Source: Lineus longissimus
Taxonomy: Eukaryota; Nemertea; Pilidiophora; Heteronemertea; Lineidae
Length of the DNA: 64,000 bases
Assembly: GCF_910592395.1 (NCBI RefSeq)
Contig: NC_088319.1
Span: 5,830,001 to 5,894,000 of the forward strand
Direction of reading: 5' to 3'
Shown here: positions 54,301 through 55,418 of the stretch, piece after piece
Numbering within the stretch: position 1 is the stretch's first letter
Layout of the letters: the number at the start of each line of letters is the position of its first letter
Program-made: the position numbers and the translations under genes
The notes under the pieces: model-generated
The model's input: the letters and a program-made list of their open reading frames with translations, nothing else
Databases searched by the model: none
Told to the model about the DNA's origin: nothing

Positions 54301-54632
54301 AAAAGAAAGGACTCGAAGTGGCTTCGGGCGTTGCGTTCCAGAACCCGGCATTCATGCCAGAAGATGAAGCAGTGCAACCCATGCAGTCAATTGACCCGAA
54401 GGATCCTGCCTCGGTGTCAGCTTGCAAACCGATAGCTGATGCAAAGCCGGAGTCGACACCAACGTCTGGTTCCCTAAAGGAGAAGGATGGAGACTTGCAG
54501 GGTGAGGAGGTGGATGTGACTCCAGGCTCAAGGCAAACATATGGTTCCTCACTCCAGATTAAGAATGATAATGCGGCGTTTGACCCCGATGACTTGCCTA
54601 ACACGATGCCGACCGGCGACGCGGAATGCTAA
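3135..54632 (+). CDS. Giant single-pass membrane protein: FN3-like repeats, cadherin-like segments, EGF-like modules, TM (42 exons, 5' incomplete)
   Basis: Forty-two exons join into one open frame of about 3,038 residues ending in TAA at 54630-54632. Every junction proposed here keeps reading phase and has AG/GT sites. The N-terminal two thirds is a series of FN3-like units. Each has a DPESGI-type turn, then (V/A)xIGTxPG and later a TYYVTVxAxNxAG...VDxTPP strand pattern. Cysteine-rich inserts follow, then an RRRR site, cadherin-like segments (DEDGD; YKPNTGFYGKDSF), two EGF-like modules, one hydrophobic helix (about 51210-51290) and a Ser/Lys/Glu-rich tail. The order predicts a type I cell-surface protein, extracellular from the N terminus to the helix, possibly an adhesion or receptor molecule; that role is inferred. 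The signal peptide is not visible, so upstream exons are missing. No close named homologue is recognised. Coordinates of the individual exons are given as separate entries. Confidence 0.88.
3488..4520. mobile_element. Non-autonomous DNA transposon with perfect 9-bp target duplication
   Basis: GTTGAAAGG occurs exactly at 3479-3487 and 4521-4529. The intervening 1,033 bp have terminal inverted repeats of about 50 bp, beginning GGTAG(G/T)TGATAAAGTATGG and continuing into ATTAGTGAAACCTTGGAAAC. The 9-bp duplication and long TIR suggest a Mutator-like or related element; the superfamily is inferred. A minus-strand ORF (4198-4515) has no recognisable domain. It lies in the intron between exons 1 and 2. 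Confidence 0.85.
4740..4867 (+). CDS. Exon 2, FN3-like end (VDDTPPVPGEVNDG)
   Basis: Acceptor TTCCAG, donor GTATGA, phase 0 out. It encodes the last strand of one FN3-like unit and the TPPVPGEVNDG linker that recurs between units. The next intron (803 bp) has nothing I recognise. Confidence 0.82.
5671..5920 (+). CDS. Exon 3, FN3-like repeat (WFDFSDPDSGIDMFEL)
   Basis: Acceptor TTTCTCCAG, donor GTAAGT. Nearly a whole unit: W-x-D-F-SDPDSGI, SVGTTKLG and KKYCFTVTAWNGA. It has NKT and NAS sequons for possible N-glycosylation. The following intron (482 bp) contains a G16 run near 6222. Confidence 0.88.
6403..6574 (+). CDS. Exon 4, end of one FN3-like repeat and start of the next
   Basis: Acceptor GCATAG, donor GTGAGT, phase 2 out. 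It encodes LVDLTKPENGDIIDG then FHDPESGLIDTAIQV, so the repeat boundary lies inside the exon. The next intron (321 bp) is unremarkable. Confidence 0.85.
6896..7112 (+). CDS. Exon 5, FN3-like repeat C-terminal part
   Basis: Acceptor CTTTCTTAG, donor GTATGT. It encodes SSPTKEYKVATSYV..., STIRVTNGAYADNQ and VLVDLTPPFLDYIFDG, the standard strand-plus-linker ending. The next intron carries the MITE at 7383-7930; 7935-8590 shows nothing else. Confidence 0.86.
7383..7930. mobile_element. TTAG-flanked MITE, copy 1
   Basis: A 548-bp unit starting AGGACCATTTGGCAT, with TTAG immediately on both sides (7379-7382, 7931-7934). It is clearly homologous along its length to 52582-53146, for example GTTGACTCCGATTTGA and AAAGCATCAAACACGTTCAG. 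The 4-bp TTAG/TTAA duplication and AGG terminus fit a Kolobok-type MITE. ORFs inside on either strand are shadows. Confidence 0.82.
8591..8729 (+). CDS. Exon 6, FN3-like repeat start (FHDDESGIAHYKV)
   Basis: Acceptor TATTTCAG, donor GTGAAT. It starts VPKKDINFQTMDNEMTV and carries the DDESGI turn. The next intron (656 bp) has no recognisable content. Confidence 0.84.
9386..9549 (+). CDS. Exon 7, FN3-like repeat end (VKVDKSPPV)
   Basis: Acceptor ATTCCAG, donor GTAAGA. It encodes a strand ending FRSSGVKVDKSPPV, a variant of the VDxTPP linker. The frame has no ATG, so simple ATG-based ORF calling misses it. Phase agrees on both sides. The next intron (610 bp) shows nothing. Confidence 0.82.
10160..10322 (+). 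CDS. Exon 8, FN3-like repeat (WIAVDSESGVEEYEV)
   Basis: Acceptor TCTTTCAG, donor GTAAGT. It encodes SWIAVDSESGVEEYEVCVGTTSG. Its 3' end and donor have been tandemly copied into the intron (see 10286-10547). Confidence 0.86.
10286..10547 (+). repeat. Degenerate tandem copies of an exon 8/intron junction
   Basis: About four units of roughly 65-70 bp start at GAAGAATA(C/T)GAAGT.TGTGTTG. The first is the real end of exon 8 with donor GTAAGT. The second has ATCAAGTATAAATGAAGAAACG, and the third and fourth are more diverged. The donor GGTAAG is lost in the later copies, so they are probably not spliced. Confidence 0.75.
10747..11665 (+). mobile_element. 5'-truncated LINE fragment with 19-bp target duplications
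   Basis: AGAA(T/C)GTATATTACAGAGG at 10728-10746 recurs at 11666-11684 with one mismatch, bracketing 919 bp. Inside is a broken non-LTR reverse transcriptase. It reads GVPHC-stop-ILGPLLFNLYINDLPN and then LFADDSKIARE, the usual GVPQGSxLGPLLF and FADD motifs. Downstream is GAKLWNSLPLYLRQCENR, typical of the C-terminal part of such ORF2 proteins. Stops and frameshifts make it a pseudogene. Confidence 0.82.
11724..12696. mobile_element. Non-autonomous DNA transposon with GGTACGGGACCCGTA termini
   Basis: Left end CTAGAGGTACGGGACCCGTA and right end TACGGGTCCCGTACCTCTAG are inverted, and similarity continues for about 65 bp through GCATG. The element is about 973 bp with a probable TA target. The subterminal GGTACGGGACCCGTAT is itself near-palindromic. 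A tRNA-like segment sits inside (12177-12275). No transposase was seen. Confidence 0.75.
12177..12275 (+). ncRNA. tRNA-Leu/Ser-like relic or SINE promoter
   Basis: TGGCCGAGTGG at 12184-12194 matches the A box of class II tRNA genes. GGATTGAATCC at 12258-12268 resembles the B box GGTTCGAATCC with two changes. The middle is expanded by TACCGG repeats, so no clean cloverleaf forms. It is probably a degenerate tRNA-derived sequence, not a working tRNA. Confidence 0.45.
13066..13494 (+). CDS. Exon 9, two FN3-like half-repeats
   Basis: Acceptor TTTTTCAG, donor GTAAGT. It encodes CDVLSWKSV, KYYYVSVRARNGAD, the linker LIDGPDG, then HIEWAIGTTPNGEDVQPF, the clearest copy of the IGTxPxG signature. The upstream 2.7-kb intron is full of transposon remnants. 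Confidence 0.9.
13741..13885. repeat. Tandem duplication, about 78-bp unit
   Basis: GAACAGTGATTGGCCGATTC occurs at 13761 and 13839, each followed by GAAAAT(G/A)ACATAGGA and TTGCCCCTAGT. It is intronic, between exons 9 and 10. Confidence 0.8.
14003..14162 (+). CDS. Exon 10, FN3-like repeat end (FTVDQTPPEITI)
   Basis: Acceptor CACTGCAG, donor GTAGGT, phase 2. It encodes KYFSSVRATTYEGN and GFTVDQTPPEITIT. The following 461-bp intron holds only a G-run near 14373. Confidence 0.86.
14624..15011 (+). CDS. Exon 11, whole FN3-like repeat
   Basis: Acceptor GTTATAG, donor GTAAGG. It encodes SASWHYTEDISGIAFAEMA, TIPGEWDIHPLTNVG, ILEIYVGNDVG and ILIDDTPPTCG. The following 1.7-kb intron contains two hairpin MITEs and a TGAT-rich tract. 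Confidence 0.9.
15474..15826. mobile_element. Hairpin MITE
   Basis: Imperfect inverted arms of about 115 bp: GGATCCACAAAATGTTGGTGG at the left versus CCATCAACACTTTGTGGATT at the right, with TTCAATATAGTG / CACTATATTGAA near the centre. No coding content. Confidence 0.72.
15931..16262. mobile_element. TA-flanked MITE with about 110-bp inverted repeats
   Basis: Ends TACTGGATCCACTC and GAGTGGATCCAGTA are inverted. Inside, CAAGCCCGACAATACCCGAT pairs with ATCGGGTATTGTCGGGCTTG and GATATC words close the arms. The TA at each end suggests a Tc1/mariner-type target. Confidence 0.78.
16491..16622. repeat. Degenerate TGAT/TGAC-rich simple repeat
   Basis: Runs of GATTGATT, GATTAAT, GACTGACTGACC fill the tract directly upstream of exon 12. 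Confidence 0.7.
16716..16872 (+). CDS. Exon 12, FN3-like repeat start (FMDDDSGISSFQFGIGT)
   Basis: Acceptor ATTTCAG, donor GTAAGT. It encodes CSWSGFMDDDSGISSFQFGIGT and APGKDDVYTF. The next intron (348 bp) has nothing recognised. Confidence 0.88.
17221..17448 (+). CDS. Exon 13, FN3-like repeat end plus linker
   Basis: Acceptor TTTTCTAG, donor GTAAGT. It encodes NKYYATLKAKNMLGLE, MSIDDTAPIAGVIVE and a Gln/Asn-rich stretch. The following intron holds a short dispersed repeat at 17475-17640 and ATCGAT-rich palindromic words near 17815-17890. Confidence 0.87.
18273..18484 (+). CDS. Exon 14, FN3-like repeat start (FTDPETGIASVHLAVGT)
   Basis: Acceptor CTTTCAG, donor GTGAGC. It encodes GVAWTPFTDPETGIASVHLA followed by VGTSPGGAQIRPY. 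The following 825-bp intron shows nothing recognised. Confidence 0.89.
19310..19455 (+). CDS. Exon 15, FN3-like repeat end
   Basis: Acceptor CTTTTCAG, donor GTAAGT, phase 2. It encodes IYVSITAYNGAGISTS and SNGVYLSYVPQ, then a proline-rich linker. No ATG lies early in the frame. The next intron carries the MITE at 19480-19650. Confidence 0.85.
19480..19650. mobile_element. Small MITE with ACAGTAGAACCTC termini
   Basis: ACAGTAGAACCTCTCTATTA at the left and GAGGTTCCACTGTA at the right, with TA at both ends and internal TAATAGAGAGGT copies. It resembles pogo/Tigger-type MITEs (recollection of the terminus style). A 5' fragment of the same family is at 28404-28475. Confidence 0.65.
19927..20060 (+). 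CDS. Exon 16, divergent FN3-like repeat start
   Basis: Acceptor TTTACAG, donor GTAAAA. It encodes LSARWDFGGDPCPALDYEWR, where the DPESGI turn is replaced by a Cys-containing GGDPCPALDY. The next 1.2-kb intron contains a diverged repeat copy around 20640-20800. Confidence 0.8.
20530..20800. repeat. Diverged dispersed repeat related to 10620-10746 + 11685-11720
   Basis: TTGGCCAAAAGTGGCTACACA, GGGAGCTTACACAGT and GTCGATTTTCAAACATGAAA match the two flanks of the LINE insertion near 10.6-11.7 kb, but without the LINE. Confidence 0.6.
21291..21539 (+). CDS. Exon 17, FN3-like repeat end and linker
   Basis: Acceptor ATTACAG, donor GTAAGT. It encodes GEEYQIKVKSTNVLGL, DGLTIRKDQLLPGRVNDGDL and the start of the next unit. 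Of two nearby acceptors (21277, 21291), only the downstream one matches the phase of exon 16. The following 375-bp intron shows nothing. Confidence 0.85.
21915..22327 (+). CDS. Exon 18, FN3-like repeat and start of the next
   Basis: Acceptor TTAACCAG, donor GTAAGT. It encodes VSYYEVALGTDRRFPHT, HGFYYFTVRAHSVSTAM, a Gly-rich linker and then LLIKWKNFQSKVGMLFYHVG. The following 877-bp intron has no recognised element. Confidence 0.88.
23205..23453 (+). CDS. Exon 19, FN3-like repeat end (FIVDATPPEGKGEL)
   Basis: Acceptor TTTCCAG, donor GTACGA, phase 0 both sides. It encodes KYFIYVVGTDGAGLCM and FIVDATPPEGKG. Confidence 0.86.
23734..23937 (+). CDS. Exon 20, FN3-like repeat start (YSDPDSGIERFEISL)
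   Basis: Acceptor ATTGCAG, donor GTAAGT. It encodes IAAEWRGYSDPDSGIERFEI, with a Cys in the following loop. The following 548-bp intron shows nothing. Confidence 0.88.
24486..24660 (+). CDS. Exon 21, FN3-like repeat end (ILVDITAPGAGKV)
   Basis: Acceptor CTCTCCAG, donor GTAAGA. It encodes KPYFVKLRTYNKAELF and ILVDITAPGAGKVVHG. No ATG is present in the frame, but phase fits both neighbours. The next 576-bp intron is unremarkable. Confidence 0.86.
25237..25505 (+). CDS. Exon 22, divergent FN3-like unit
   Basis: Acceptor ATTAAAG has a weak pyrimidine tract; donor GTAAGT. It encodes FDSTWKWYDGVGLGVKKGVY and AGYTYLQSGAIFRN. The DPESGI turn is lost. The next 614-bp intron shows nothing. Confidence 0.8.
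26120..26281 (+). CDS. Exon 23, FN3-like end and Cys-rich junction
   Basis: Acceptor TATTTCAG, donor GTAAGA, phase 0. It encodes VTIRAADGDGLATTSVLLWD and then an acidic stretch with CECC. Confidence 0.85.
26400..27060 (+). repeat. Irregular array of GCAGGGGTGTTTGCA words
   Basis: Variants of GCAGGGGT(G/A)TTTGCAGG recur many times with irregular spacing in the intron between exons 23 and 24. ORFs across it are Gly/Cys-rich artefacts of the repeat. Confidence 0.65.
27332..27473 (+). CDS. Exon 24, Cys/Lys-rich insert
   Basis: Acceptor TTTTTTAG, donor GTAACG. It starts DCPCDCDAYKKMKAAKG and ends ACGFQLIA. Not FN3-like; with exon 23 it forms a CxCDC-type segment. The following 1.06-kb intron ends with a MITE fragment at 28404-28475. 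Confidence 0.8.
28529..28677 (+). CDS. Exon 25, divergent extracellular segment
   Basis: Acceptor TATTTCAG, proposed donor GTATTT (weak). It encodes SPLAVLWCSSFNETSNT and HTYLLKVFYRTDDPKQ. The frame stays open past the donor to a TGA at 28828, so the 3' end is uncertain. An additional exon at about 28784-28890 in another frame is possible. Confidence 0.65.
28898..29036. repeat. Alternating G and C tracts
   Basis: A G-rich run near 28900, a C12 run near 28972 and a G-rich run near 29020 occur within 140 bp between exons 25 and 26. They could disturb splicing prediction or assembly. Confidence 0.6.
29096..29398 (+). CDS. Exon 26, divergent unit ending SYEAGIGTGP
   Basis: Acceptor GCTTTTAG, donor GTAAGA. 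The 101-codon frame is fully open but lacks an ATG. It encodes QWCFKVYEASSSSLLGE, NLWNRNNFIPKSRDWTATA and TSAIISYEAGIGTGPLKTD, the last resembling the repeat signature. Another open frame here (28896-29372) was rejected. The following 1.7-kb intron carries two inverted-repeat elements. Confidence 0.8.
29935..30621. mobile_element. TTA-flanked inverted-repeat element
   Basis: AGCTCTGTACACACTGACAA at the left pairs with TTGTCAGTGTGTACAGAGCT at the right. The arms extend about 90 bp through CATGTTGGCCAACATG and GCGATGTTATCGAAAAT. TTA flanks both ends (29932-29934, 30622-30624), a 3-bp target as in PIF/Harbinger. No transposase. Confidence 0.78.
30658..30875. mobile_element. Short inverted-repeat element
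   Basis: GAGGTTAAGATTTTGATCCG at the left pairs with CGGATCAAAATCTTAACCTC at the right, followed inward by (A)CGAGAACGAG words. It is about 218 bp, next to the preceding element. Confidence 0.72.
31095..31269 (+). CDS. Exon 27, cysteine-rich segment
   Basis: Acceptor CTCATAG, donor GTAAGT. It encodes RPCVPCIHPCDIYSCDKSC and then a Ser/Thr/Pro stretch ending AIVYFLT. Only this acceptor and frame avoid stops and match exon 26. Confidence 0.78.
31503..31920 (+). repeat. 5S-rRNA-derived repeat, two tandem units of 263 bp
   Basis: Both units contain AAGTTAAGCAACGTTGAGCG and then GGATCGGTGACCGGCGCGTA (31597-31653, 31860-31916), which match the internal control region of 5S rRNA (AGTTAAGCAACGT, GGATGGGTGACC). 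Upstream is TGGCCCAGTGG, like a tRNA A box. The second unit is cut short. This is a SINE-like 5S (or tRNA/5S chimeric) element, not a functional 5S gene. Confidence 0.75.
32369..32616 (+). CDS. Exon 28, FN3-like repeat end and next start
   Basis: Acceptor GACCCAG at 32368, donor GTAAGT. An upstream TTTGCAG would give stops in phase, which decides the start. It encodes LTTYLSVKAVLGSGASV, GFQIDNTPCVFDND and LKAVWRAVDNDSMVV. The next 435-bp intron shows nothing. Confidence 0.83.
33052..33238 (+). CDS. Exon 29, FN3-like repeat (YEWGIGRKPGDLDMLPM)
   Basis: Acceptor GTTTCAG, donor GTAACC. It encodes GYEWGIGRKPGDLDM and HTYYVTVICINAAGL. The next 601-bp intron contains hairpins at 33463-33550 and about 33685-33830. 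Confidence 0.88.
33463..33550. repeat. Hairpin MITE (GGGTGGCCCAG arms)
   Basis: GGTGGCCCAGCATTATTTTCC pairs imperfectly with GGAAAATAATTCTGGGCCACC about 45 bp away. A second TTCAAAACAACGTTA-type hairpin follows at about 33685-33830. Confidence 0.65.
33840..34001 (+). CDS. Exon 30, FN3-like repeat start
   Basis: Acceptor ATTCCAG, donor GTAGGT. It encodes GVTVLLEKPIVKDQKVSIPG and TVSLGWSKPRDKNIKRI. It precedes the 10.2-kb intron that houses the Kolobok-type transposon. Confidence 0.82.
34026..34311. mobile_element. Palindromic element adjoining the Kolobok-type transposon
   Basis: A 286-bp near-palindrome: TGTACGGAAGCCCATAAGGG at the left and CCCTTATGGGCTTCCGTACA at the right, with TGCAATTTGTATTT and TTAATATTTTAGAGG inverted inside. 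It ends about 35 bp before the left end of the element at 34347. It encodes nothing real. Confidence 0.8.
34549..34569. promoter_or_regulatory. CRE-containing motif upstream of the P2X7-ballast gene
   Basis: It contains GTGACGTCAC followed by TAGTGCTGTCA and lies 34 bp before the chosen ATG. TGACGTCA is the canonical CREB/ATF site. The same 21 bases occur inverted at 40991-41011. Confidence 0.6.
34603..36086 (+). CDS. P2X7 cytosolic (ballast) domain protein, 3 exons, 201 aa
   Basis: Exons 34603-34817, 35471-35692 and 35918-36086 join in phase (GTGAGT, GTAAGT donors). The start ATG is chosen for its AAAATGGCG context; an upstream ATG at 34546 is in frame but weaker. After an acidic N-terminal region come WCHCGVC, SLCCSD, VECITQHPGFSSTCLDRWVL, then YRYVAYRNLVRWVWKRLGRR, LPVCARDKIRAAWP and YTGFKYPTF. 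This Cys pattern and helix set is the Zn-binding ballast domain of the P2X7 receptor C terminus. There is no channel domain and no TM helix. It is convergent with the THAP transposase inside the same element. A nuclear or cytosolic accessory role in transposition is inference. The frame is intact. Confidence 0.88.
36147..40819 (-). CDS. Kolobok-like THAP-domain transposase, 11 exons, 805 aa
   Basis: Minus-strand exons: 40457-40819, 39967-40146, 39490-39706, 39168-39324, 38658-38917, 38135-38427, 37632-37821, 37191-37436, 36804-36975, 36436-36584, 36147-36337. All junctions keep phase and give 2,418 nt. Exon 1 is a THAP zinc finger (MVYCVAPNC...W...CSKHF, AFPTLF). Exons 2-4 are acidic. Exons 5-11 form a transposase core with FIVFESSLRLLF, GDARCCSPGHTAKYGSYS, IAEIVTDRHSQIKKYL, HWFDCWHIAK (the D-x2-H motif), SVSNHIFWCAASS and LHFNENSNRKQRMG. 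The enzyme should cut and paste the element at TTAA. No stop or frameshift was seen. One oddity is CC after GDAR, where I recall an acidic residue in relatives. Confidence 0.88.
40991..41011. promoter_or_regulatory. CRE-containing motif upstream of the THAP transposase gene
   Basis: It begins TGACAGCACTA and ends GTGACGTCAC; it is the exact inverse of 34549-34569. It lies about 170 bp upstream of the transposase ATG, so each gene of the element has one copy in its promoter or in a subterminal transposase-binding position. Confidence 0.6.
41855..43740 (+). repeat. Tandem array of six about 301-bp units with GTC-repeat head
   Basis: A head TTTTGGCTCACCGTAAGGGG and a GTC microsatellite (41898-41942) precede six units marked by GGCACGTTT at 41954, 42256, 42558, about 42859, 43159 and 43460. 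Each has CTATGAACTTGAAAC, GGCCACCAGGGGGCCAAA and CAAGGTCACAGAGGTCA. Short ORFs inside recur with the unit and are not genes. It is related, inverted, to 60230-61175. Confidence 0.85.
44236..44667 (+). CDS. Exon 31, GIGTS unit and Cys-rich module
   Basis: Acceptor ATTGCAG, donor GTAAGA. It encodes HLGIGTSVCVDEKPWDDDVF, then a module with spaced Cys (CLF...CMKLCNQADMCTMMECG...GKCTI). I cannot name the module. The following 701-bp intron has a diverged repeat relic near 44920-45000. Confidence 0.87.
45369..45519 (+). CDS. Exon 32
   Basis: Acceptor GTTTTAG, donor GTTAGC (non-optimal), phase 2. It encodes GQTLIVGPLDGSQVNTTYGS. The donor is chosen because it alone joins in phase to exon 33. Confidence 0.72.
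45866..46008 (+). CDS. Exon 33, extracellular strand pattern
   Basis: Acceptor CTTTTCAG, donor GTAAGT. It encodes IVLMTENSFFVTSVGHVA and IVVSVAYLEKQKTE. Two other frames are also open here; this one matches the phases of exons 32 and 34 and reads like beta strands. Confidence 0.75.
46097..46283. repeat. Hairpin MITE (AAAACCTTT/TTTTCGGTCAACAC arms)
   Basis: TGGTTTTTCGGTCAACAC pairs with GTGTTGACCGAAAACCGTT; the outer arms share ACTCTTAGAA / TTCTAAGAATGT. A looser relative lies at 52283-52510. Confidence 0.65.
46409..46678 (+). CDS. Exon 34, tetra-arginine (furin-like) site
   Basis: Acceptor TTAACAG, donor GTGAGT. It encodes a Cys-flanked segment, then APSTTRRRRATSGGFFDK and the linker NNPPVATKEPVLTLAEDSS that leads into a cadherin-like segment. 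RRRR fits the furin R-x-(K/R)-R consensus. Confidence 0.86.
46835..46955. repeat. Hairpin element
   Basis: TTGTTCAAAACAAGTTTTGTC...ACGCTGGCG pairs with GCCAGCGTTAGGGACAAC...GTTTTGATGAAC. The intron 46679-47180 holds nothing else. Confidence 0.6.
47181..47512 (+). CDS. Exon 35, cadherin-like segment 1
   Basis: Acceptor TCTCTAG, donor GTGAGT. It encodes LTATDEDGDKFVFAIDG, TVTIARDGKLEYYP and DTVYYTVTEIDMG, ending in a strand like the end of cadherin-type beta sandwiches. The DEDGD is a likely Ca2+-binding motif. Confidence 0.88.
47590..47930 (-). mobile_element. Possible LINE 3' end fragment
   Basis: On the minus strand the sequence ends TATTCTCCTTTTAGGAGGGC then AATAAACTTTATTTATTTTT, the style of a non-LTR retrotransposon 3' UTR and tail. 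Upstream is a low-similarity protein-like stretch. The assignment is tentative. Confidence 0.4.
47967..48145. mobile_element. Palindromic element, full copy
   Basis: GGCGGTCATTGGTTGTATAA, CAAGACCGCTCGGGTAGACC and CCAAAACCCGAGGCGC at the left are mirrored by GGTCTACCCGAGCGGTCTTG and TTATACAACCAATGACC at the right. Fragments of the same family lie at 48478-48540 and 49036-49155. Confidence 0.75.
48802..48990 (+). CDS. Exon 36, cadherin-like segment 2 start
   Basis: Acceptor CCTTCAG, donor GTAAGT, phase 0. It encodes DLVFLAGAYDRDSDNVLTIS and LNGKITLGKSI. The intron before it is 1.3 kb and carries a LINE-like tail and palindromic repeats. Confidence 0.85.
49036..49155. repeat. Diverged copy of the 47967 palindromic element
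   Basis: AGGAATTAATACCGAGCTGG and CAGACCGCTCAGTTAAACC, then ATCCGAGGCGGAGCCGAGGG, match the left half of 47967-48145. Directly after it, 49250-49480 carries another dispersed relic (AGTGTAGAAGTTTGAGATCC...). Confidence 0.6.
49560..49776 (+). CDS. Exon 37, cadherin-like segment 2 end and EGF start
   Basis: Acceptor TTTACAG, donor GTAATT. It encodes ITYKPNTGFYGKDSFVLKTL and NKVMVNVYI, then NPCKNSGTCQG, the start of an EGF-like module. The following 1.2-kb intron is AT-rich without recognised elements. Confidence 0.89.
50994..51303 (+). CDS. Exon 38, EGF-like modules and transmembrane helix
   Basis: Acceptor TTTCTCAG, donor GTATGC, phase 2. It encodes CSCSVGWEGPTCAVDHDDC and FECVCPADWPNC, closing two EGF-like modules. 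Next comes a hydrophobic helix (LPIVFIFCMLAVFAACLG...FWLY) followed by KKR, the positive-inside stop-transfer signal. Confidence 0.92.
51558..51639 (+). CDS. Exon 39, juxtamembrane tail
   Basis: Acceptor CTCTTCAG, donor GTGTAT (weak). It encodes KAHYDKYKRDGSLERPTR and ILPPFTKAR, a basic cytoplasmic stretch. The donor is set by the phase of exon 40. The next intron (322 bp) has nothing recognised. Confidence 0.75.
51962..51995 (+). CDS. Exon 40, 34-bp micro-exon of the tail
   Basis: Acceptor CTTTGTAG, donor GTAAGT. It encodes ESHDEHNETKD. Short, but phase fits both sides. The following 1.57-kb intron contains a hairpin (52283-52510), the MITE 52582-53146 and a hairpin at 53195-53320. Confidence 0.65.
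52283..52510. repeat. Hairpin MITE (AAAACC-rich arms)
   Basis: GGTTTTGAAAAAGCATTTTA, CCAAAACAAATATGCACCCC pair imperfectly with GGGGTGTATATTTGTGTTGG and CTCAAAAACCTTTG. Related to 46097-46283. Confidence 0.6.
52582..53146. mobile_element. TTAA-flanked MITE, copy 2
   Basis: A 565-bp unit with termini AGGACCATTGG...CCAATGGTCCT and TTAA on both sides (52578-52581, 53147-53150). It has the same internal sequence as 7383-7930, in the same orientation. It encodes nothing. Terminus and duplication match the Kolobok style also seen at 34347-41226. Confidence 0.85.
53195..53320. repeat. Hairpin element, 27-bp perfect arms
   Basis: Arms beginning CATGCACTTGATTGGGAACA are inverted at the right end (TGTTCCCAATCAAGTGCATG), with a central GACG/CGTC region. 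Confidence 0.75.
53565..53701 (+). CDS. Exon 41, cytoplasmic tail
   Basis: Acceptor GTTACAG, donor GTAAGA, phase 0. It encodes DTGWFMNMPGVKKHISRMRN and a basic Ser/Thr-rich stretch ending TRRHSSI. Confidence 0.82.
54156..54632 (+). CDS. Exon 42, terminal tail and stop
   Basis: Acceptor TGTTTTAG; stop TAA at 54630-54632. It encodes a 158-residue, mostly disordered tail rich in Glu, Lys, Ser and Pro. It includes GVAFQNPAFMPEDE, where NPAF resembles NPxF/Y endocytic or adaptor motifs, and the acidic end FDPDDLPNTMPTGDAEC. Confidence 0.88.
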   Translation, partial: VPPVGKPKGPTNRSEVDNAEIIILESETVAQESKQHSGLKRAWPRKNSQKKGLEVASGVAFQNPAFMPEDEAVQPMQSIDPKDPASVSACKPIADAKPESTPTSGSLKEKDGDLQGEEVDVTPGSRQTYGSSLQIKNDNAAFDPDDLPNTMPTGDAEC

Positions 54633-54705
54633 TTTGAACATCCACAATGATTATAAAAGGCAAAGTGCGTCTCTTAGCTTTATTGTTTACTTTTAGCCAG
54701 TTGAA

Positions 54706-54711
54706 AATAAA
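54706..54711 (+). terminator. Candidate polyadenylation signal AATAAA
   Basis: AATAAA lies 74 bp after the stop of the giant gene. No experimental end is available; the next 700 bp hold other A/T-rich words, so this is a candidate only. Confidence 0.4.
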
Positions 54712-55418
54712 AGATATATTCTTGTTTTGCCATATACTGGAAAACCCACAGCGATTAGACTTCGAATTTGTAGGCCTATATTATTGTATGCATAGTCAGG
54801 TAAAATCACTGACCCGCAGATGTACGTCGTGTGTTTTGCAGGGAATGTGTCTAAGCAACTATTCTTGTAACATTAGAAATGTTTGCAGTATCTGTTAGAG
54901 ATCTGACCGAAACAGTTTGAATTTAAGCCACAACCATCTCAACACGGAAGATGTCGTCAAAATTGTAATTTTCTGAAATCGAGTGTCTTTTTTTCTTCAC
55001 ATTATGTCTGCCGTTGGTTCAATATATACTTACTGCAAACAAAATATTAAAGTGTTTTTTTACTGTACATTAAATACATTCAGTATTAGGTTAGATAGTT
55101 TAAAATGTTAGTGATATGTTGATGAATTAATTACTCCTGCTCCTGCTTAATAGTATTACTACGAAAATCATGTTTTGGAATTGTCAAACGTATTTTTGCT
55201 TTGTGAAGCATTGTTGATTAAAGGATGACCAAATTAAATATGTGCATTGGTACTTTGCTTAAATTCCTATGCATTGGTTGGGTAAGATGCATTCGCAAAC
55301 TTGGAGTGAACGTGGCCCGCCGCCAGCACATGCGCGGAAAGTTCGTAATGCGAATACTCTAATTACGCCCAAAAAATCCTAAGCGAAATGTGTACATACC
55401 AATCATAAAGTGTGACTA

